This document shows positions 27,467 to 36,420 of a stretch of DNA of 64,000 nucleotides, one piece after another. The DNA comes from Acidobacteriaceae bacterium KBS 83. GTDB taxonomy: Bacteria; Acidobacteriota; Terriglobia; Terriglobales; Acidobacteriaceae. The notes below the pieces were generated by a model. The model was not told the DNA's origin and did not search any database. It saw nothing but the letters and a program-made list of their open reading frames with translations. The position numbers and the translations under genes are program-made. The stretch lies in the NCBI GenBank assembly GCA_000381585.1, contig KB906735.1, forward strand, positions 146,242-210,241, read 5' to 3'. How positions within the stretch are numbered: position 1 is the stretch's first letter; each line of letters starts with the position of its first letter.

Positions 27467-27576
27467 ATCGTTTTCACAAATACCACGTCCCGCCGGCATC
27501 TGCGAGGAGCAGCTCTTTGTTGACGGAAAAGCTGCATCCATAGCTCGCAGGTGCCGATGCCCTTTGTGAAAACGAT
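27467..27576. repeat. ~110-nt imperfect inverted repeat (long hairpin)
   Basis: The outer 14 bases ATCGTTTTCACAAA (27467-27480) are exactly complementary to TTTGTGAAAACGAT (27563-27576). Inside, CGGCATCTGCGAG pairs with CTCGCAGGTGCCG (one mismatch) and GCAGCT with AGCTGC, leaving a loop near 27516-27526. The structure fills most of the 207-bp divergent gap between the aldo/keto reductase and the TPR protein. No flanking target-site duplication was seen. It may be a MITE-like element, a structured RNA or a regulatory cruciform. Confidence 0.65.
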
Positions 27577-27599
27577 TAGGCTTTAGAAGAGAAAGCCGC

Positions 27600-28832
27600 T
27601 TGAGAACCATTCCCTTCTTCCGATCCAGCACACCGCTGACACCTGCCGAACGGCTGGCCAAGCGCCAGCTTGTCTTCAAGGATACGCTTGCGCTCCTGAG
27701 CGTTTTCGCCGTGACCTGTGTGCTGGCGGTGCTGACCTGGCTGATCTTCCGGTCCTATTCGCAACATCAACGCGATGCGGCGGCGCGATGGAAACGGCGG
27801 GGCGAGGCCGCCCTGAAGCATAACAATGCGGATGCTGCCGTGTATGACCTGCGGACCTCGCTCGGCTACGGGCTGGGCGACCCGGGTACCGAGGTGCAGC
27901 TGGCGGGCGCGCTGGCCCAGGCAGGACGCCTGCAGGAGGCAGCAGTCTACTTCAACACGCTGTGGGAGAAGGAGCCGGGCAACGGCAACATCAACCTGCA
28001 ACTGGCGCGGCTGGCGGTGCGGCAGGGGCAGATGGCGCCGGCATTGGACCACTATCACGCGGCGATTTACGGGGTCTGGGAGGGGGATGGGGCTATTCGA
28101 CGGCGGCAGGTGCGCCTGGAACTGGTGCGGTATCTCATCCAGCAGAAGAGGTTGGGAGATGCGCGGGACGAGCTGCTGATTGCGGCAGGCAACGACACGA
28201 CAACGCCGGGGTTGATGGAGGTAGCGGGGATGCTGGCGGAGGCTAACGATCCGGCGGACGCGCTGCGTATCTATCATGAGGTGGCGGGACGGCGGCCGGT
28301 GGAGCCGAAGGCGCTGGAGGGTACGGGGCAGATGGCGTTCTTGCTGGCGCGATACAAGATGGCGCGCACCTACCTGGACCGGGCGGTCAAGGCTAGCAAC
28401 GCCGCACAGCCCCTGGCGGACCGGGCGCTGGCGGAGAAGAACCTGCAGACGGCAAATGCGATCATGGCTATCTACCCGTCGGAGGAGCTGCCTCGACGAG
28501 AACGCCTGCGTCGCGTACTGCACGCCCATGATGTGGCTCAGAAGCGTTACCTGGCATGCGCCAACGGGACGGCGGGCCACACCACAACACCACAGAACGG
28601 CAGCAAGCAGATCCAGAACAACGAGCAGATGGCATCGCTGGGCAACCGGTGGCAGAGTATGCGACCGAAGCTGACCGTAGCCGTACTGGGAGATGACGCG
28701 CAACTTGAGCAGACCACAATGCAGCTGGTGTATGACACGGAACAGCTGACAGCGCAGGTGTGCGGAGAGCCGACGGGAGAAGACGCAGCGCTGCTAAGGA
28801 TCGCTCAGTCGCCTGATTCGATCGATCGGTAA
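27600..28832 (+). CDS. Membrane-anchored TPR protein
   Basis: A 410-residue protein with a basic N-terminus, one transmembrane helix at about residues 31-50 (LALLSVFAVTCVLAVLTWLIF) and then TPR-like helical repeats through about residue 290 (RWKRRGEAALKHNNADAAVYDLR, VYFNTLWEKEPGNGNINLQLARLAVRQGQ, ALRIYHEVAGRRP). The C-terminal 100 residues are less regular and Q/N-rich. The start is a TTG at 27600, with an AGAAGAGAAAG stretch upstream; no in-frame ATG precedes the membrane segment. TPRs probably face the periplasm. It reads in the same direction as the ClC channel 70 bp downstream. No specific partner can be named. Confidence 0.75.
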   Translation: MRTIPFFRSSTPLTPAERLAKRQLVFKDTLALLSVFAVTCVLAVLTWLIFRSYSQHQRDAAARWKRRGEAALKHNNADAAVYDLRTSLGYGLGDPGTEVQLAGALAQAGRLQEAAVYFNTLWEKEPGNGNINLQLARLAVRQGQMAPALDHYHAAIYGVWEGDGAIRRRQVRLELVRYLIQQKRLGDARDELLIAAGNDTTTPGLMEVAGMLAEANDPADALRIYHEVAGRRPVEPKALEGTGQMAFLLARYKMARTYLDRAVKASNAAQPLADRALAEKNLQTANAIMAIYPSEELPRRERLRRVLHAHDVAQKRYLACANGTAGHTTTPQNGSKQIQNNEQMASLGNRWQSMRPKLTVAVLGDDAQLEQTTMQLVYDTEQLTAQVCGEPTGEDAALLRIAQSPDSIDR

Positions 28833-28903
28833 ACCAACCCCAGAGCGATTCATCCGCAGACGCAAGGACATATGAGCACGGTATCGATGAGCAAACGGGA
28901 CGC

Positions 28904-30679
28904 ATGAGTACGACGGAGACAACGGCACAGGCGAAGACGAAGGCACCGCCTCTGCCGGAGACGATGCCGGCGGTTGAGCCGTTGCAGATGTCGCAGATCG
29001 ACATGCTGAAGATCGCGCCGACACGCGACGAGCGGCTGTTCCTGGTGCTGTCGATCTTCATTGGCATCATCTCCGGGCTGCTGGTTGTGAGCTTTCGCGT
29101 CGCGATCAACTGGATCCAGACGCTGACTCTGGGCTCTGCGCCCCAGGCGGGTCTGCTGCGGCTGATCTTCGTTCCGATGATCATGGGCGCGGTGGTTGCA
29201 GCGCTTGTGCAGTTCTTCTTTCCAGCGGCGCGCGGCAGCGGCGTGAACCAGACGAAGGCCGCGCTCTACATCTACAACGGCTACATCTCGTTCAAGACGG
29301 TGATCGGCAAGTTCATCACGTCGGCCCTGGCAATTGGGGGCGGCTTCTCACTCGGGCCTGAGGACCCGTCACTGCAGATTGGCGCTGGTGTGGCCTCGGT
29401 GATCAGCCGCAGGCTGGGGATGAGCCGCCAGCGGCTGCGGCTGTTCGCACCGGTGGGCGCCGCTGCGGGACTGGCGGCTGCATTCAACGCGCCGATCGCG
29501 GCGATCCTGTTCGTTATTGAGGAGGTCATCGGACGGTGGAGCGCGGCGGTGCTGGGCTCGGTGGTGTTGTCGGCGATTTCGAGCGTGGTGGTGGCGCGGC
29601 GGTTCTGGGGATCGGAGCCGATGTTCCAGATCCCGTCGGTGACGGTGACAGATTCGCGGGAGCTGCTGGCTTATGCCGTGCTGGGGGTGATCGGGGGGCT
29701 GGCGGCGAGCATCTTTTCGCATGCGCTTGGCTACCTGCGGCCGCGCCTGCGCAACCTGCCGCGGTGGACCTTCTTCGTGCAGTCGCCGATCGCAGGACTC
29801 TGCGTGGGGCTGATCGGCTTCTTCGGATTTCCCCAGGTAATGGGACCGGGATACGAGGTGATGGACCGGGCGATGCACGGGCAGTTCCTGTGGACGACGC
29901 TAATGGCTCTGGCGCTGCTGAAGATCCTGGCGACGACGATTTCATTTTCGAGCGGAACGCCGGGCGGGATGTTTGCGCCTACGTTATTCATCGGGGCGAT
30001 GTTGGGCGCGTCCATTGGAACATTCGAGAAGATCCACTTTCCGTACCTGCACATCACGGTCGGCGCGTACGCGCTGGTGGGCATGGGAGTGCTGTTTGCA
30101 GCATTTCTTCGCGTTCCGCTGACGTCGGTGTTCATGGTGTTGGAAGTGAGCGGCAACTACTCGATCATCCTGCCGGTGATTCTGGCGAACACGATCGCGT
30201 ACCTGGTATCGCGCAGCCTGCAGCCGCATGCCATCTTCGAGGTGTTCACGCACCAGGATGGGCTGGATTTGCCCTCGATGGAGGAGCAGCGCGAAGAGGT
30301 GGTGCTGCATCTGGAGGACGGATTGCGGCCGCTGTCTGTGCCCGTGATCGACGCCGGGATGACATTGAGCGCAGCCGCGGCAGAGCTGGACGCAAAGCAG
30401 GCGGAGGTCTTTCTAGTTCAGCTGCCGGGGCACGCGTGGTATTCGATGACACGGGCGGAGCTGGGCACGCTGGCTGCGGTAAGCGCGCCGGAGACGGTGG
30501 TGGCAAGTGTCCTGAAGCCGGACCGCATTCCGCTGCTCTTTCCCGATCTGCCGCTGGATTCGGCGTTGCCTCATCTGGCACGATGGCCGATCCTGCCGAT
30601 TCTCAATCGTGCCCGCCGCGGCACGATTGAGGGCACGGTCACGTTGGCTGACGTGCTGTCCCGCTACCAGGCAACCTGA
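28904..30679 (+). CDS. ClC-family chloride channel/transporter with CBS-like tail
   Basis: A 591-residue membrane protein with a ClC core at residues ~44-430. Selectivity-filter motifs: GSGVNQTK (111-118, the GSGIP-type loop), GGFSLGPEDPSLQIG with the gating-type Glu E153 in an unusual G-P-E-D-P in place of G-R/K-E-G-P, and SSGTPGGMFAPTLFIGA, the GGxFxP loop. The cytoplasmic tail (residues ~470-591) resembles a CBS pair (EVFLVQLPGHAWYSMTRAELG, ILPILNRARRGTIEGTVTLADVL). Whether it is a channel or H+/anion exchanger cannot be decided from the sequence. The start is ATG 28904, which follows GGGACGC. Confidence 0.92.
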   Translation: MSTTETTAQAKTKAPPLPETMPAVEPLQMSQIDMLKIAPTRDERLFLVLSIFIGIISGLLVVSFRVAINWIQTLTLGSAPQAGLLRLIFVPMIMGAVVAALVQFFFPAARGSGVNQTKAALYIYNGYISFKTVIGKFITSALAIGGGFSLGPEDPSLQIGAGVASVISRRLGMSRQRLRLFAPVGAAAGLAAAFNAPIAAILFVIEEVIGRWSAAVLGSVVLSAISSVVVARRFWGSEPMFQIPSVTVTDSRELLAYAVLGVIGGLAASIFSHALGYLRPRLRNLPRWTFFVQSPIAGLCVGLIGFFGFPQVMGPGYEVMDRAMHGQFLWTTLMALALLKILATTISFSSGTPGGMFAPTLFIGAMLGASIGTFEKIHFPYLHITVGAYALVGMGVLFAAFLRVPLTSVFMVLEVSGNYSIILPVILANTIAYLVSRSLQPHAIFEVFTHQDGLDLPSMEEQREEVVLHLEDGLRPLSVPVIDAGMTLSAAAAELDAKQAEVFLVQLPGHAWYSMTRAELGTLAAVSAPETVVASVLKPDRIPLLFPDLPLDSALPHLARWPILPILNRARRGTIEGTVTLADVLSRYQAT

Positions 30680-30749
30680 CGCCGTGCGCCCGGAGAGGCG
30701 GAAGCAGTGTGGCACACTTGACAGACGTGCGTAATCAGATGGCAGCAAG

Positions 30750-32216
30750 ATGAATCTGAATCAGCGATTGATCGCCGGGCTGTTGCTGCTGGTGGCATTG
30801 GTCACCACGGTCGCGCTGCTGGCGGTGAGCGCGCTCCATGGAGGCGCGCACAATGCGACCGCGCACACAGCGACGCTGGTGGCATGGATTGCGATTCCTG
30901 CCGCGATCCTGATTGGTGTCGGAGCGGCGACGGCGGTGCTTGGTCCGCTGCGTCGCTCGGCGCAGCAGGTGCGCGCCATCGGACAGGGCAATCTGGAGCA
31001 GCGGCTGGAGTGGAGTGCGGATGACAGCCTGGGCCAGATGGCAAATGACGTGAACCGCATGGTGGTGCACGTCCGCGACCTGCGCGAAACGGAGTTCGGG
31101 CGAAAGCAGATGGAGCACCAGCTCTCCGATGCCGTGGTGCAGTCGATCTTCGAGCCGGTGATTGTGACGGATGCGCGCGGACAGGTGCTGAAGCTGAATA
31201 CGGCGGCGGAGCAGCTGCTGGGCGAGTCGGCAGGCGATCGCATGGCGCTGGCGAATACACCGGGCGGCCAGAAAATTTTGCAAGCGGTACGTGATGCCGT
31301 CTCCATGCAGCGGCCCGTGGCGCACGAGGGCGAAGCGGCACTGCTGCCGATGTGGATTGGGCAGGCGGAGCGGAGCTACCGGCTGCGGACAACCCCGATC
31401 CGCGACACGGATGGCAAGCTGCTGGGCGCGGTGAGCGTGCTCGAAGATGTGACCGAGTTGCAGGATCTGGATCGCTTCAAGACGCGCTTCATCGCGGTGG
31501 CCTCAGACAAGCTGCGCACGCCGCTCGAGCAGCTGCGACTCGCACTGTATTCGCTAACGCAGGGATTCGCGGGCGACTTGCGACCGCTGCAGACGGACCT
31601 GATCCGTGGTGCAGAGCAGGAGGCAGAGCGGCTAAACGATCTGATGACGGACCTGATCGACGTGGCGGAACTGGATACGGGCCGGCGTGAGCTGCGCATG
31701 GAGCGGGTGCGGCCGATCGACATTCTGCGCGATGCCGCGCTGCGCTTTCAGGAAGAGGCGCAGAAGCGCGAGGTGCAGATTCAGATTGAGGCATTCAGCG
31801 ATCTGTCGCCCATCTATGGCGACCGACGAGGATTGAAGAGCGTGATGGACAACCTGCTCTCGAACGCGCTGCGGTTCACTCCGGCGAAGGGCACGATCGT
31901 GTTGCAGGCGGAGGAGCAGAAGAAGCGAGTGCAGTTTTTCGTGCGGGATTCAGGAATCGGGATCGAGCCGGAGCGGTTGAAACGTATCTTCGGCCGGTTC
32001 GTGCAAGGCTCTCGATCGACAGAAGCAGGGCACGGCGCGGTGGGTAGCGCGGGACCAGATGGAACAGGGTTGGGACTGGCACTGGTACGGCGGCTAATCG
32101 AGCTGATGCACGGGCAGGTATCAGTGGAGAGCCGGGTGGGACACGGCACCACGTTCAGCTTTACCCTGCCGCTGGCGCCGACGCGGCTGCCACGCCACAC
32201 GATCGAGGTGGGCTGA
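30750..32216 (+). CDS. Histidine-kinase-like protein lacking the phosphoacceptor His
   Basis: A 488-residue protein with two transmembrane helices (about 8-29 and 42-64), a HAMP-like linker (~65-118), a PAS domain (~125-238) and a kinase core. In the H-box the usual ASHELRTP is A251-S-D253-K-L-R-T-P: Asp replaces His (codon GAC) and Lys replaces Glu. The ATPase domain keeps its boxes: N box DNLLSNALRF (N372), G1 DSGIGI (400-405), G2 GTGLGLALV (438-446). It can probably bind ATP but not autophosphorylate in the usual way. The stop is followed one base later by the ATG of the KdpD-like sensor (TGAGATG), so the two are translationally linked and may form one signalling unit. Confidence 0.88.
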   Translation: MNLNQRLIAGLLLLVALVTTVALLAVSALHGGAHNATAHTATLVAWIAIPAAILIGVGAATAVLGPLRRSAQQVRAIGQGNLEQRLEWSADDSLGQMANDVNRMVVHVRDLRETEFGRKQMEHQLSDAVVQSIFEPVIVTDARGQVLKLNTAAEQLLGESAGDRMALANTPGGQKILQAVRDAVSMQRPVAHEGEAALLPMWIGQAERSYRLRTTPIRDTDGKLLGAVSVLEDVTELQDLDRFKTRFIAVASDKLRTPLEQLRLALYSLTQGFAGDLRPLQTDLIRGAEQEAERLNDLMTDLIDVAELDTGRRELRMERVRPIDILRDAALRFQEEAQKREVQIQIEAFSDLSPIYGDRRGLKSVMDNLLSNALRFTPAKGTIVLQAEEQKKRVQFFVRDSGIGIEPERLKRIFGRFVQGSRSTEAGHGAVGSAGPDGTGLGLALVRRLIELMHGQVSVESRVGHGTTFSFTLPLAPTRLPRHTIEVG

Positions 32217-32217
32217 G

Positions 32218-33408
32218 ATGAGCGAGCCAATGGAGATGCCCCCGTCCGACCCGAAGGAACCCACGGAGAGCTCCGCTTCCCTGCCTGATCCTCATGAACA
32301 CGCAGTGCCGCCTGAGCCGGCGAAGCTGAAGATCTACCTTGGCGCAGCGCCCGGCGTGGGCAAGACGTACCAGATGCTCGAAGACGCGCACCTGATGCGC
32401 AAGCAGGGCATTGATGTAGTGATTGGGTTCGTGGAGCCGCACAAGCGCGCGGATACCGAGGCAATGATCCGCGACCTGGAAGTGATTCCGCAGCGCGCGA
32501 TTCCCTATCGCTCCGTGATGCTCCATGAGATGGACCTGACGGCCATCCTGGCGCGGCGCCCGCAGGTCTGCATTGTGGATGAGCTGGCGCACACAAATGT
32601 GCCGGGCTCGAAGAACCGCAAGCGGTACGAGGATGTGCTGGAGCTGCTGGACGCTGGCATCGATGTGATGACCGCGGTGAATGTACAGCACCTGGAGACG
32701 CTGAACGACGCGGTCGCACGCTCGGCGAACACCACCATTCGGGAGACGGTGCCGGATAGTCTGCTGAAACGCGCAGACGAGATCGTGAACGTGGATCTGA
32801 CGGTGGAAGAGCTGCGCTCGCGGCTGCGACAGGGAAAGATCTACGCGCCGGATAAGATCGAGCAGTCGCTGGCGAACTTCTTCCGCAAGGGCAACCTGAA
32901 CCTGCTGCGGGAGCTGGCACTGCGCACCACCGCAGCCGAGGTGAGCTCACAGGCGGCAGACTACCGGCGGTCGCAAGGGCTGGAACAGGCCCCGATTCCG
33001 GAGAAGGTGATGGTGTGCCTCTCGCCGCGGCCGGGTACAGACCGTTTGCTGCGGGCGGGAGCACGTATTGCGTCGCGGCTCTCGACGATCTGGTATGCGG
33101 TGCGGGTGGAGACGCCGGATGATGAGGCCGGGGATGCGGAAGGCAAGCATCGTATGGAGGAGTACCAGCGGCTGGCCCGCGACCTGGGCGCAAAGGTGGT
33201 TGTGCTGAAGGACAAGAAGGTGTCAAACGCGCTGATCCAGTTTGCGAAGCAGGAAGGGATTTCGCATGTGGTCTTCGGGCAGTCGGCGCGATCGAGGATG
33301 GATATTCTGTTGCGCGGGTCGGTGATCAACCGCTTCCTCGCGGAAGTGCGCGATGTGACGGTGCAGGTGGTTCCGATGCAGAAGCCGCGGCGCCTGGAAG
33401 CAAAGTAA
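32218..33408 (+). CDS. Stand-alone KdpD-type sensor (KdpD N-domain plus USP domain)
   Basis: A 396-residue protein with the N-terminal KdpD domain (residues ~35-245): Walker A GAAPGVGKT (42-50), IGFVEPHKR, VDELAHTNVPGSKNRKRYEDV and NVQHLETLND, followed by a universal-stress-protein-like domain (~250-390: VMVCLSPRPGTDRLLRAGARIA…, VVFGQSARSRMDILLRGSVINRF). It stops where full-length KdpD (~900 residues) would continue into four membrane helices and the kinase. No kdpABC or kdpE is adjacent. It directly follows the His-less kinase. Full KdpD senses K+ and turgor; this part may do so, or bind c-di-AMP through the USP region, and pass the signal to the partner. That role is inferred. Confidence 0.88.
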   Translation: MSEPMEMPPSDPKEPTESSASLPDPHEHAVPPEPAKLKIYLGAAPGVGKTYQMLEDAHLMRKQGIDVVIGFVEPHKRADTEAMIRDLEVIPQRAIPYRSVMLHEMDLTAILARRPQVCIVDELAHTNVPGSKNRKRYEDVLELLDAGIDVMTAVNVQHLETLNDAVARSANTTIRETVPDSLLKRADEIVNVDLTVEELRSRLRQGKIYAPDKIEQSLANFFRKGNLNLLRELALRTTAAEVSSQAADYRRSQGLEQAPIPEKVMVCLSPRPGTDRLLRAGARIASRLSTIWYAVRVETPDDEAGDAEGKHRMEEYQRLARDLGAKVVVLKDKKVSNALIQFAKQEGISHVVFGQSARSRMDILLRGSVINRFLAEVRDVTVQVVPMQKPRRLEAK

Positions 33409-33445
33409 CAAAAAGCCTTATATGGCAAAGGGAGAGATTTTCAAA

Positions 33446-33688
33446 ATGGCAGATGCAAATGTGACGATCACGGCAAGGCCCAACGGACCGCTGCGGGTGG
33501 AAGGGCCGATTCGACTGATCGATGTGGACGGCACGGAGATCAACCTGGAAGGCAAGCCTGCGGTGTCGCTATGCCGTTGTGGCGCTTCGACGAAGAAGCC
33601 GTTTTGCGACGGGACGCACTCGAAGATCGGATTCCAGGCGGCGGAGGCTGCGGTGGCCGCGGAGCAGAGGGCGGCGGAGCAGAAATAG
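33446..33688 (+). CDS. CDGSH-type iron-sulfur protein
   Basis: An 80-residue protein carrying one CDGSH motif, CRCGASTKKPFCDGTH (C-x-C then C-D-G-T-H), which binds a [2Fe-2S] cluster through three Cys and one His as in mitoNEET-like proteins. The upstream half (NGPLRVEGPIRLIDVDG…) is the short beta domain normal in bacterial members. The ATG at 33446 is preferred because GGGAGAG lies about ten bases upstream; an ATG at 33422 would add eight residues but has no ribosome site. An alanine/glutamate-rich C-terminal tail follows. It may act in redox or electron transfer; no partner is evident. Confidence 0.88.
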   Translation: MADANVTITARPNGPLRVEGPIRLIDVDGTEINLEGKPAVSLCRCGASTKKPFCDGTHSKIGFQAAEAAVAAEQRAAEQK

Positions 33689-33799
33689 GGGTGGCGAGAT
33701 TTTCTTTGACAGGAACGCACGCCGAGTGGAAGCTGACGATGCCCGGCGCGGTCATCTGATTTGTGCAAGCCAGCCGCGCGCAAAAAAGGAGAACCACCG

Positions 33800-34138
33800 A
33801 TGATAAGAGCCACGCGATGGATCCGGATCGTCTGCCTGCCCGTAGCCCTGGCCGCGGGCATGCTGATGATGCATGCGAATGCGCAGTCCTCAAAGACCGC
33901 TGCCAGGACACCTGTAGTGAATTCCACCCCGAAGACGGCAGCGGCGACAGACCTGATTGATTTGAATTCCGCCAGCGTCGATCAACTGAAGACGCTGCCA
34001 GGCGTGGGCGATGCCTATGCGCAGAAAATCGTCGCCGGACGTCCATATGCAAAGAAGACCGACCTGGTGAACAAGAAGATTGTGCCGGAAGCGACTTACA
34101 AGAAATTTTCCAGCATGGTGATCGCGAAGCAAAAGTAG
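33800..34138 (+). CDS. Exported helix-hairpin-helix protein (ComEA-like)
   Basis: A 112-residue protein with a signal peptide or anchor (residues 1-29: basic IRATRWIR, hydrophobic core, HANAQS), a short threonine-rich linker and a C-terminal helix-hairpin-helix domain: DLNSASVDQLKTLPGVGDAYAQKIV…, VPEATYKKF. This arrangement is that of ComEA-type periplasmic DNA-binding proteins, though many acidobacterial paralogues are not tied to competence. AAAGGAGAA precedes the ATG at 33800. A terminator hairpin follows at 34154. Confidence 0.82.
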   Translation: MIRATRWIRIVCLPVALAAGMLMMHANAQSSKTAARTPVVNSTPKTAAATDLIDLNSASVDQLKTLPGVGDAYAQKIVAGRPYAKKTDLVNKKIVPEATYKKFSSMVIAKQK

Positions 34139-34153
34139 CTTCGATGAAAGACG

Positions 34154-34200
34154 AGGCCGTTGGAGACTGGGGAAAAACCCTCAGCCGACAGCGGCCTTTT
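34154..34200 (+). terminator. Intrinsic terminator after HhH gene
   Basis: AGGCCG…CGGCCT arms close a long imperfect stem (inner CTG-GGG/CCC-CAG pairing around an AAAAA loop) and are followed by TTTTCC. It ends the plus-strand run from the ClC/kinase/CDGSH/HhH genes just before the S9 peptidase gene. Confidence 0.75.
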
Positions 34201-34225
34201 CCATTCTGCAAGGCATAATGGCGGG

Positions 34226-36349
34226 ATGCGATTTCTGCCAGGCCGTCTGCTCATTTCTCTGCTCCCCTTCATTGCGACGCTGATAGCGCTGCATGCTGCG
34301 CCCGCGGACGAGAAGTTCACGCTGGAACAGGTGATGAGCGCGCCGTTCGTCTCCGAGTTGACGGCGGCTCCGGCGGCAGGGCGCGTGGCATGGATTGCAA
34401 ACGAGCAGGGCAGGCGAAACATTTGGGTGGCGCAGCCGGGTTCGCACGCGAGCGCGCAGCAGATCACGCATTACACACAAGATGATGGGCAGGAGATCAG
34501 TGGGCTGGCGTGGTCCGCGGAGGGGGAGTGGCTGGCTTACACGCGCGGTGGCGATGCAGAGTGGCCGGAGCGGCCGGCCCCGAATCCCGCGCTGCTGACG
34601 GCGGGCGTGAAGCAGGAGATGTGGCTGATTTCCGCGAAGGGTGGAGAGCCGCGCGATATTGGCGAAGGACACGGGGCGGCGATCTCTCCTGCTGGTGACA
34701 TGGTCGCGTACCTGCTACATGGGCAGATATGGACTGCGAGCCTGAAAGATGCGTCAGCCAAGCCGCAGCAGTTGTTTCAGGCGCGCGGGGAGGAGCAGGA
34801 TCTGCGGTGGTCGCCGGATGGCAGCGCGCTCGCGTTTGTGAGCCAGCGCGACGATCACAGCTTTGTGGGCGTGTACCGCTTCACGACGAAGACGCTCGAA
34901 TACCTGGCTCCGGGTACGTATTCGGACAGCAATCCGGCGTGGTCTCCGGACAGCAATCACATTGCGTTTGTGCGGCAGCCGCTGGAATCAGAACATGCGA
35001 TGCGCTGGCTGCGCGACGGGGAGCCGTGGTCGATCTGCGTAGCAGATGCGCAAAGTGGCGACGGACGCGAGGTGTGGCGCGCAGAACGCGGCGCGGGAAG
35101 CATCTTTCACGAGACTGGCGGTGCGAGCGAGCTTTGGTGGAGCGCGGATGGAAAGATCGTCTTTCCATGGGAACGCGGCGGCTGGACACGCCTGTATGCG
35201 ATGCCGTGGCGGGGCGGCGAGGCGACGCTATTGACTCCGGGCGAGTTCGAAGTGGACCGCGTGTCGTTCAGTGTCGACCGCAAGCGGATCGTTTATTCCT
35301 CAAATCAGCACGGCAGCGATCCGCTGGATGAGGACCGTAAGCACTTGTGGAGTGTGACACCTGATGGCGGAGCGCCGCAGGCGCTGACACACGGCGATGG
35401 GATCGAGACCGAGCCGGCGATTGCGTCGGACGGCACGATAGCGATGGTGCGTATGGATGCGCATGTGCCGGCGCACGCGGCAGAGCTGGAGACGAGCGGA
35501 CCGCGCGATCTGGCGCCGCATACGATTCCTTCGGATTTTCCCGCGGCAAAGCTGGTGGTGCCGCAGCAGATGATCTTCAGTGCGGCGGATGGCATGCGGA
35601 TTCATGGGCAGCTTTTTCTGCCGCAGGATGGCAAGGCAAAGCATCCGGCGGTGGTGTTCTTCCATGGCGGGTCGCGGCGGCAGATGCTGCTGGGCTGGAA
35701 CCCAATGGGCTACTACTCAAATGCATACGCGATGAATCAGTACCTGGTGAGCCACGGATATGTTGTGCTGTCCATCAACTATCGTAGCGGTATCGGTTAC
35801 GGATTAAATTTTCGCCAGGCGCTGCACTTCGGCCCGGGAGGCGCAACCGAGTACAACGATGTGATCGGCGCGGGGCTTTATCTGCGGAGCCGCTCGGATG
35901 TGGATGGCAAGCGGATCGGCGCATGGGGCGGCAGCTATGGCGGCTATCTGACGGCGCTCGCGCTGGCGCGCGCATCGGATTTGTTTGCGGCGGGCGTGGA
36001 TCTGCATGGCGTACATGACTGGAGCCTGGAGAGTGATCTGTGGAAGCCGTCGTCGGATTTCACATGGGACCGTGCTGCTGCCTCGAAGCTTGCGTGGGAC
36101 TCGTCTCCGATAGCATCGCTCGATACATGGCGGTCGCCCGTGCTGCTGATCCAAGGCGATGATGATCGTAACGTGCTGTTTGCGCAGACCGTGCGACTGG
36201 CGAATGCGCTGCGCGCACGCGGCGTTCCGGTGGAAGAGCATGTGTTTCCGGATGAGATCCACGATTTTCTGCTGCATCGCGACTGGCTAACAGCTTATCG
36301 GCTGGGTGTGAATTTCTTTGACCGGAAGCTTGGTGAGCTACCTAAATAG
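34226..36349 (+). CDS. S9-family prolyl oligopeptidase-like peptidase, exported
   Basis: A 707-residue protein. Signal peptide at residues 1-24 (MRFLPGRLLISLLPFIATL…). Residues ~30-420 form a beta-propeller of TolB/WD-like blades (SPDGSALAFVSQRDD, SPDSNHIAFVRQP, SVDRKRIVYSSNQHGSD). The alpha/beta hydrolase domain follows. The catalytic triad is S570 in GGSYGGYLT, D647 in QGDDDRNV and H679 in DEIHDF. It probably cleaves short peptides in the periplasm (dipeptidyl- or acylaminoacyl-peptidase type; substrate class cannot be told by eye). The ATG at 34226 is chosen because the signal peptide begins there; a frame start at 34160 would lie inside the preceding terminator. Confidence 0.9.
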   Translation: MRFLPGRLLISLLPFIATLIALHAAPADEKFTLEQVMSAPFVSELTAAPAAGRVAWIANEQGRRNIWVAQPGSHASAQQITHYTQDDGQEISGLAWSAEGEWLAYTRGGDAEWPERPAPNPALLTAGVKQEMWLISAKGGEPRDIGEGHGAAISPAGDMVAYLLHGQIWTASLKDASAKPQQLFQARGEEQDLRWSPDGSALAFVSQRDDHSFVGVYRFTTKTLEYLAPGTYSDSNPAWSPDSNHIAFVRQPLESEHAMRWLRDGEPWSICVADAQSGDGREVWRAERGAGSIFHETGGASELWWSADGKIVFPWERGGWTRLYAMPWRGGEATLLTPGEFEVDRVSFSVDRKRIVYSSNQHGSDPLDEDRKHLWSVTPDGGAPQALTHGDGIETEPAIASDGTIAMVRMDAHVPAHAAELETSGPRDLAPHTIPSDFPAAKLVVPQQMIFSAADGMRIHGQLFLPQDGKAKHPAVVFFHGGSRRQMLLGWNPMGYYSNAYAMNQYLVSHGYVVLSINYRSGIGYGLNFRQALHFGPGGATEYNDVIGAGLYLRSRSDVDGKRIGAWGGSYGGYLTALALARASDLFAAGVDLHGVHDWSLESDLWKPSSDFTWDRAAASKLAWDSSPIASLDTWRSPVLLIQGDDDRNVLFAQTVRLANALRARGVPVEEHVFPDEIHDFLLHRDWLTAYRLGVNFFDRKLGELPK

Positions 36350-36381
36350 CGGGACAAATGCCTGTCGAACTGCCCGCGCGC

Positions 36382-36411
36382 TTGTGCTGGGGGCGCCTGG
36401 CCTGCTATCCT
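36382..36411 (+). promoter_or_regulatory. Candidate promoter for the cys operon leader
   Basis: TTGTGC (36382-36387), an 18-base spacer and TATCCT (36406-36411) form a plausible sigma-70-type promoter just after the S9 peptidase stop. Transcription would start at about 36418-36421, right at the GTG of the Cys-rich leader ORF, making that ORF leaderless or nearly so. The -35 box fits only moderately. Confidence 0.4.
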
Positions 36412-36420
36412 TTTTGCAGC

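Noticed and set aside
31814-33226. 470-codon frame on the minus strand
   Set aside because: Antisense to the histidine-kinase-like and KdpD-like genes, both of which have clear motifs.
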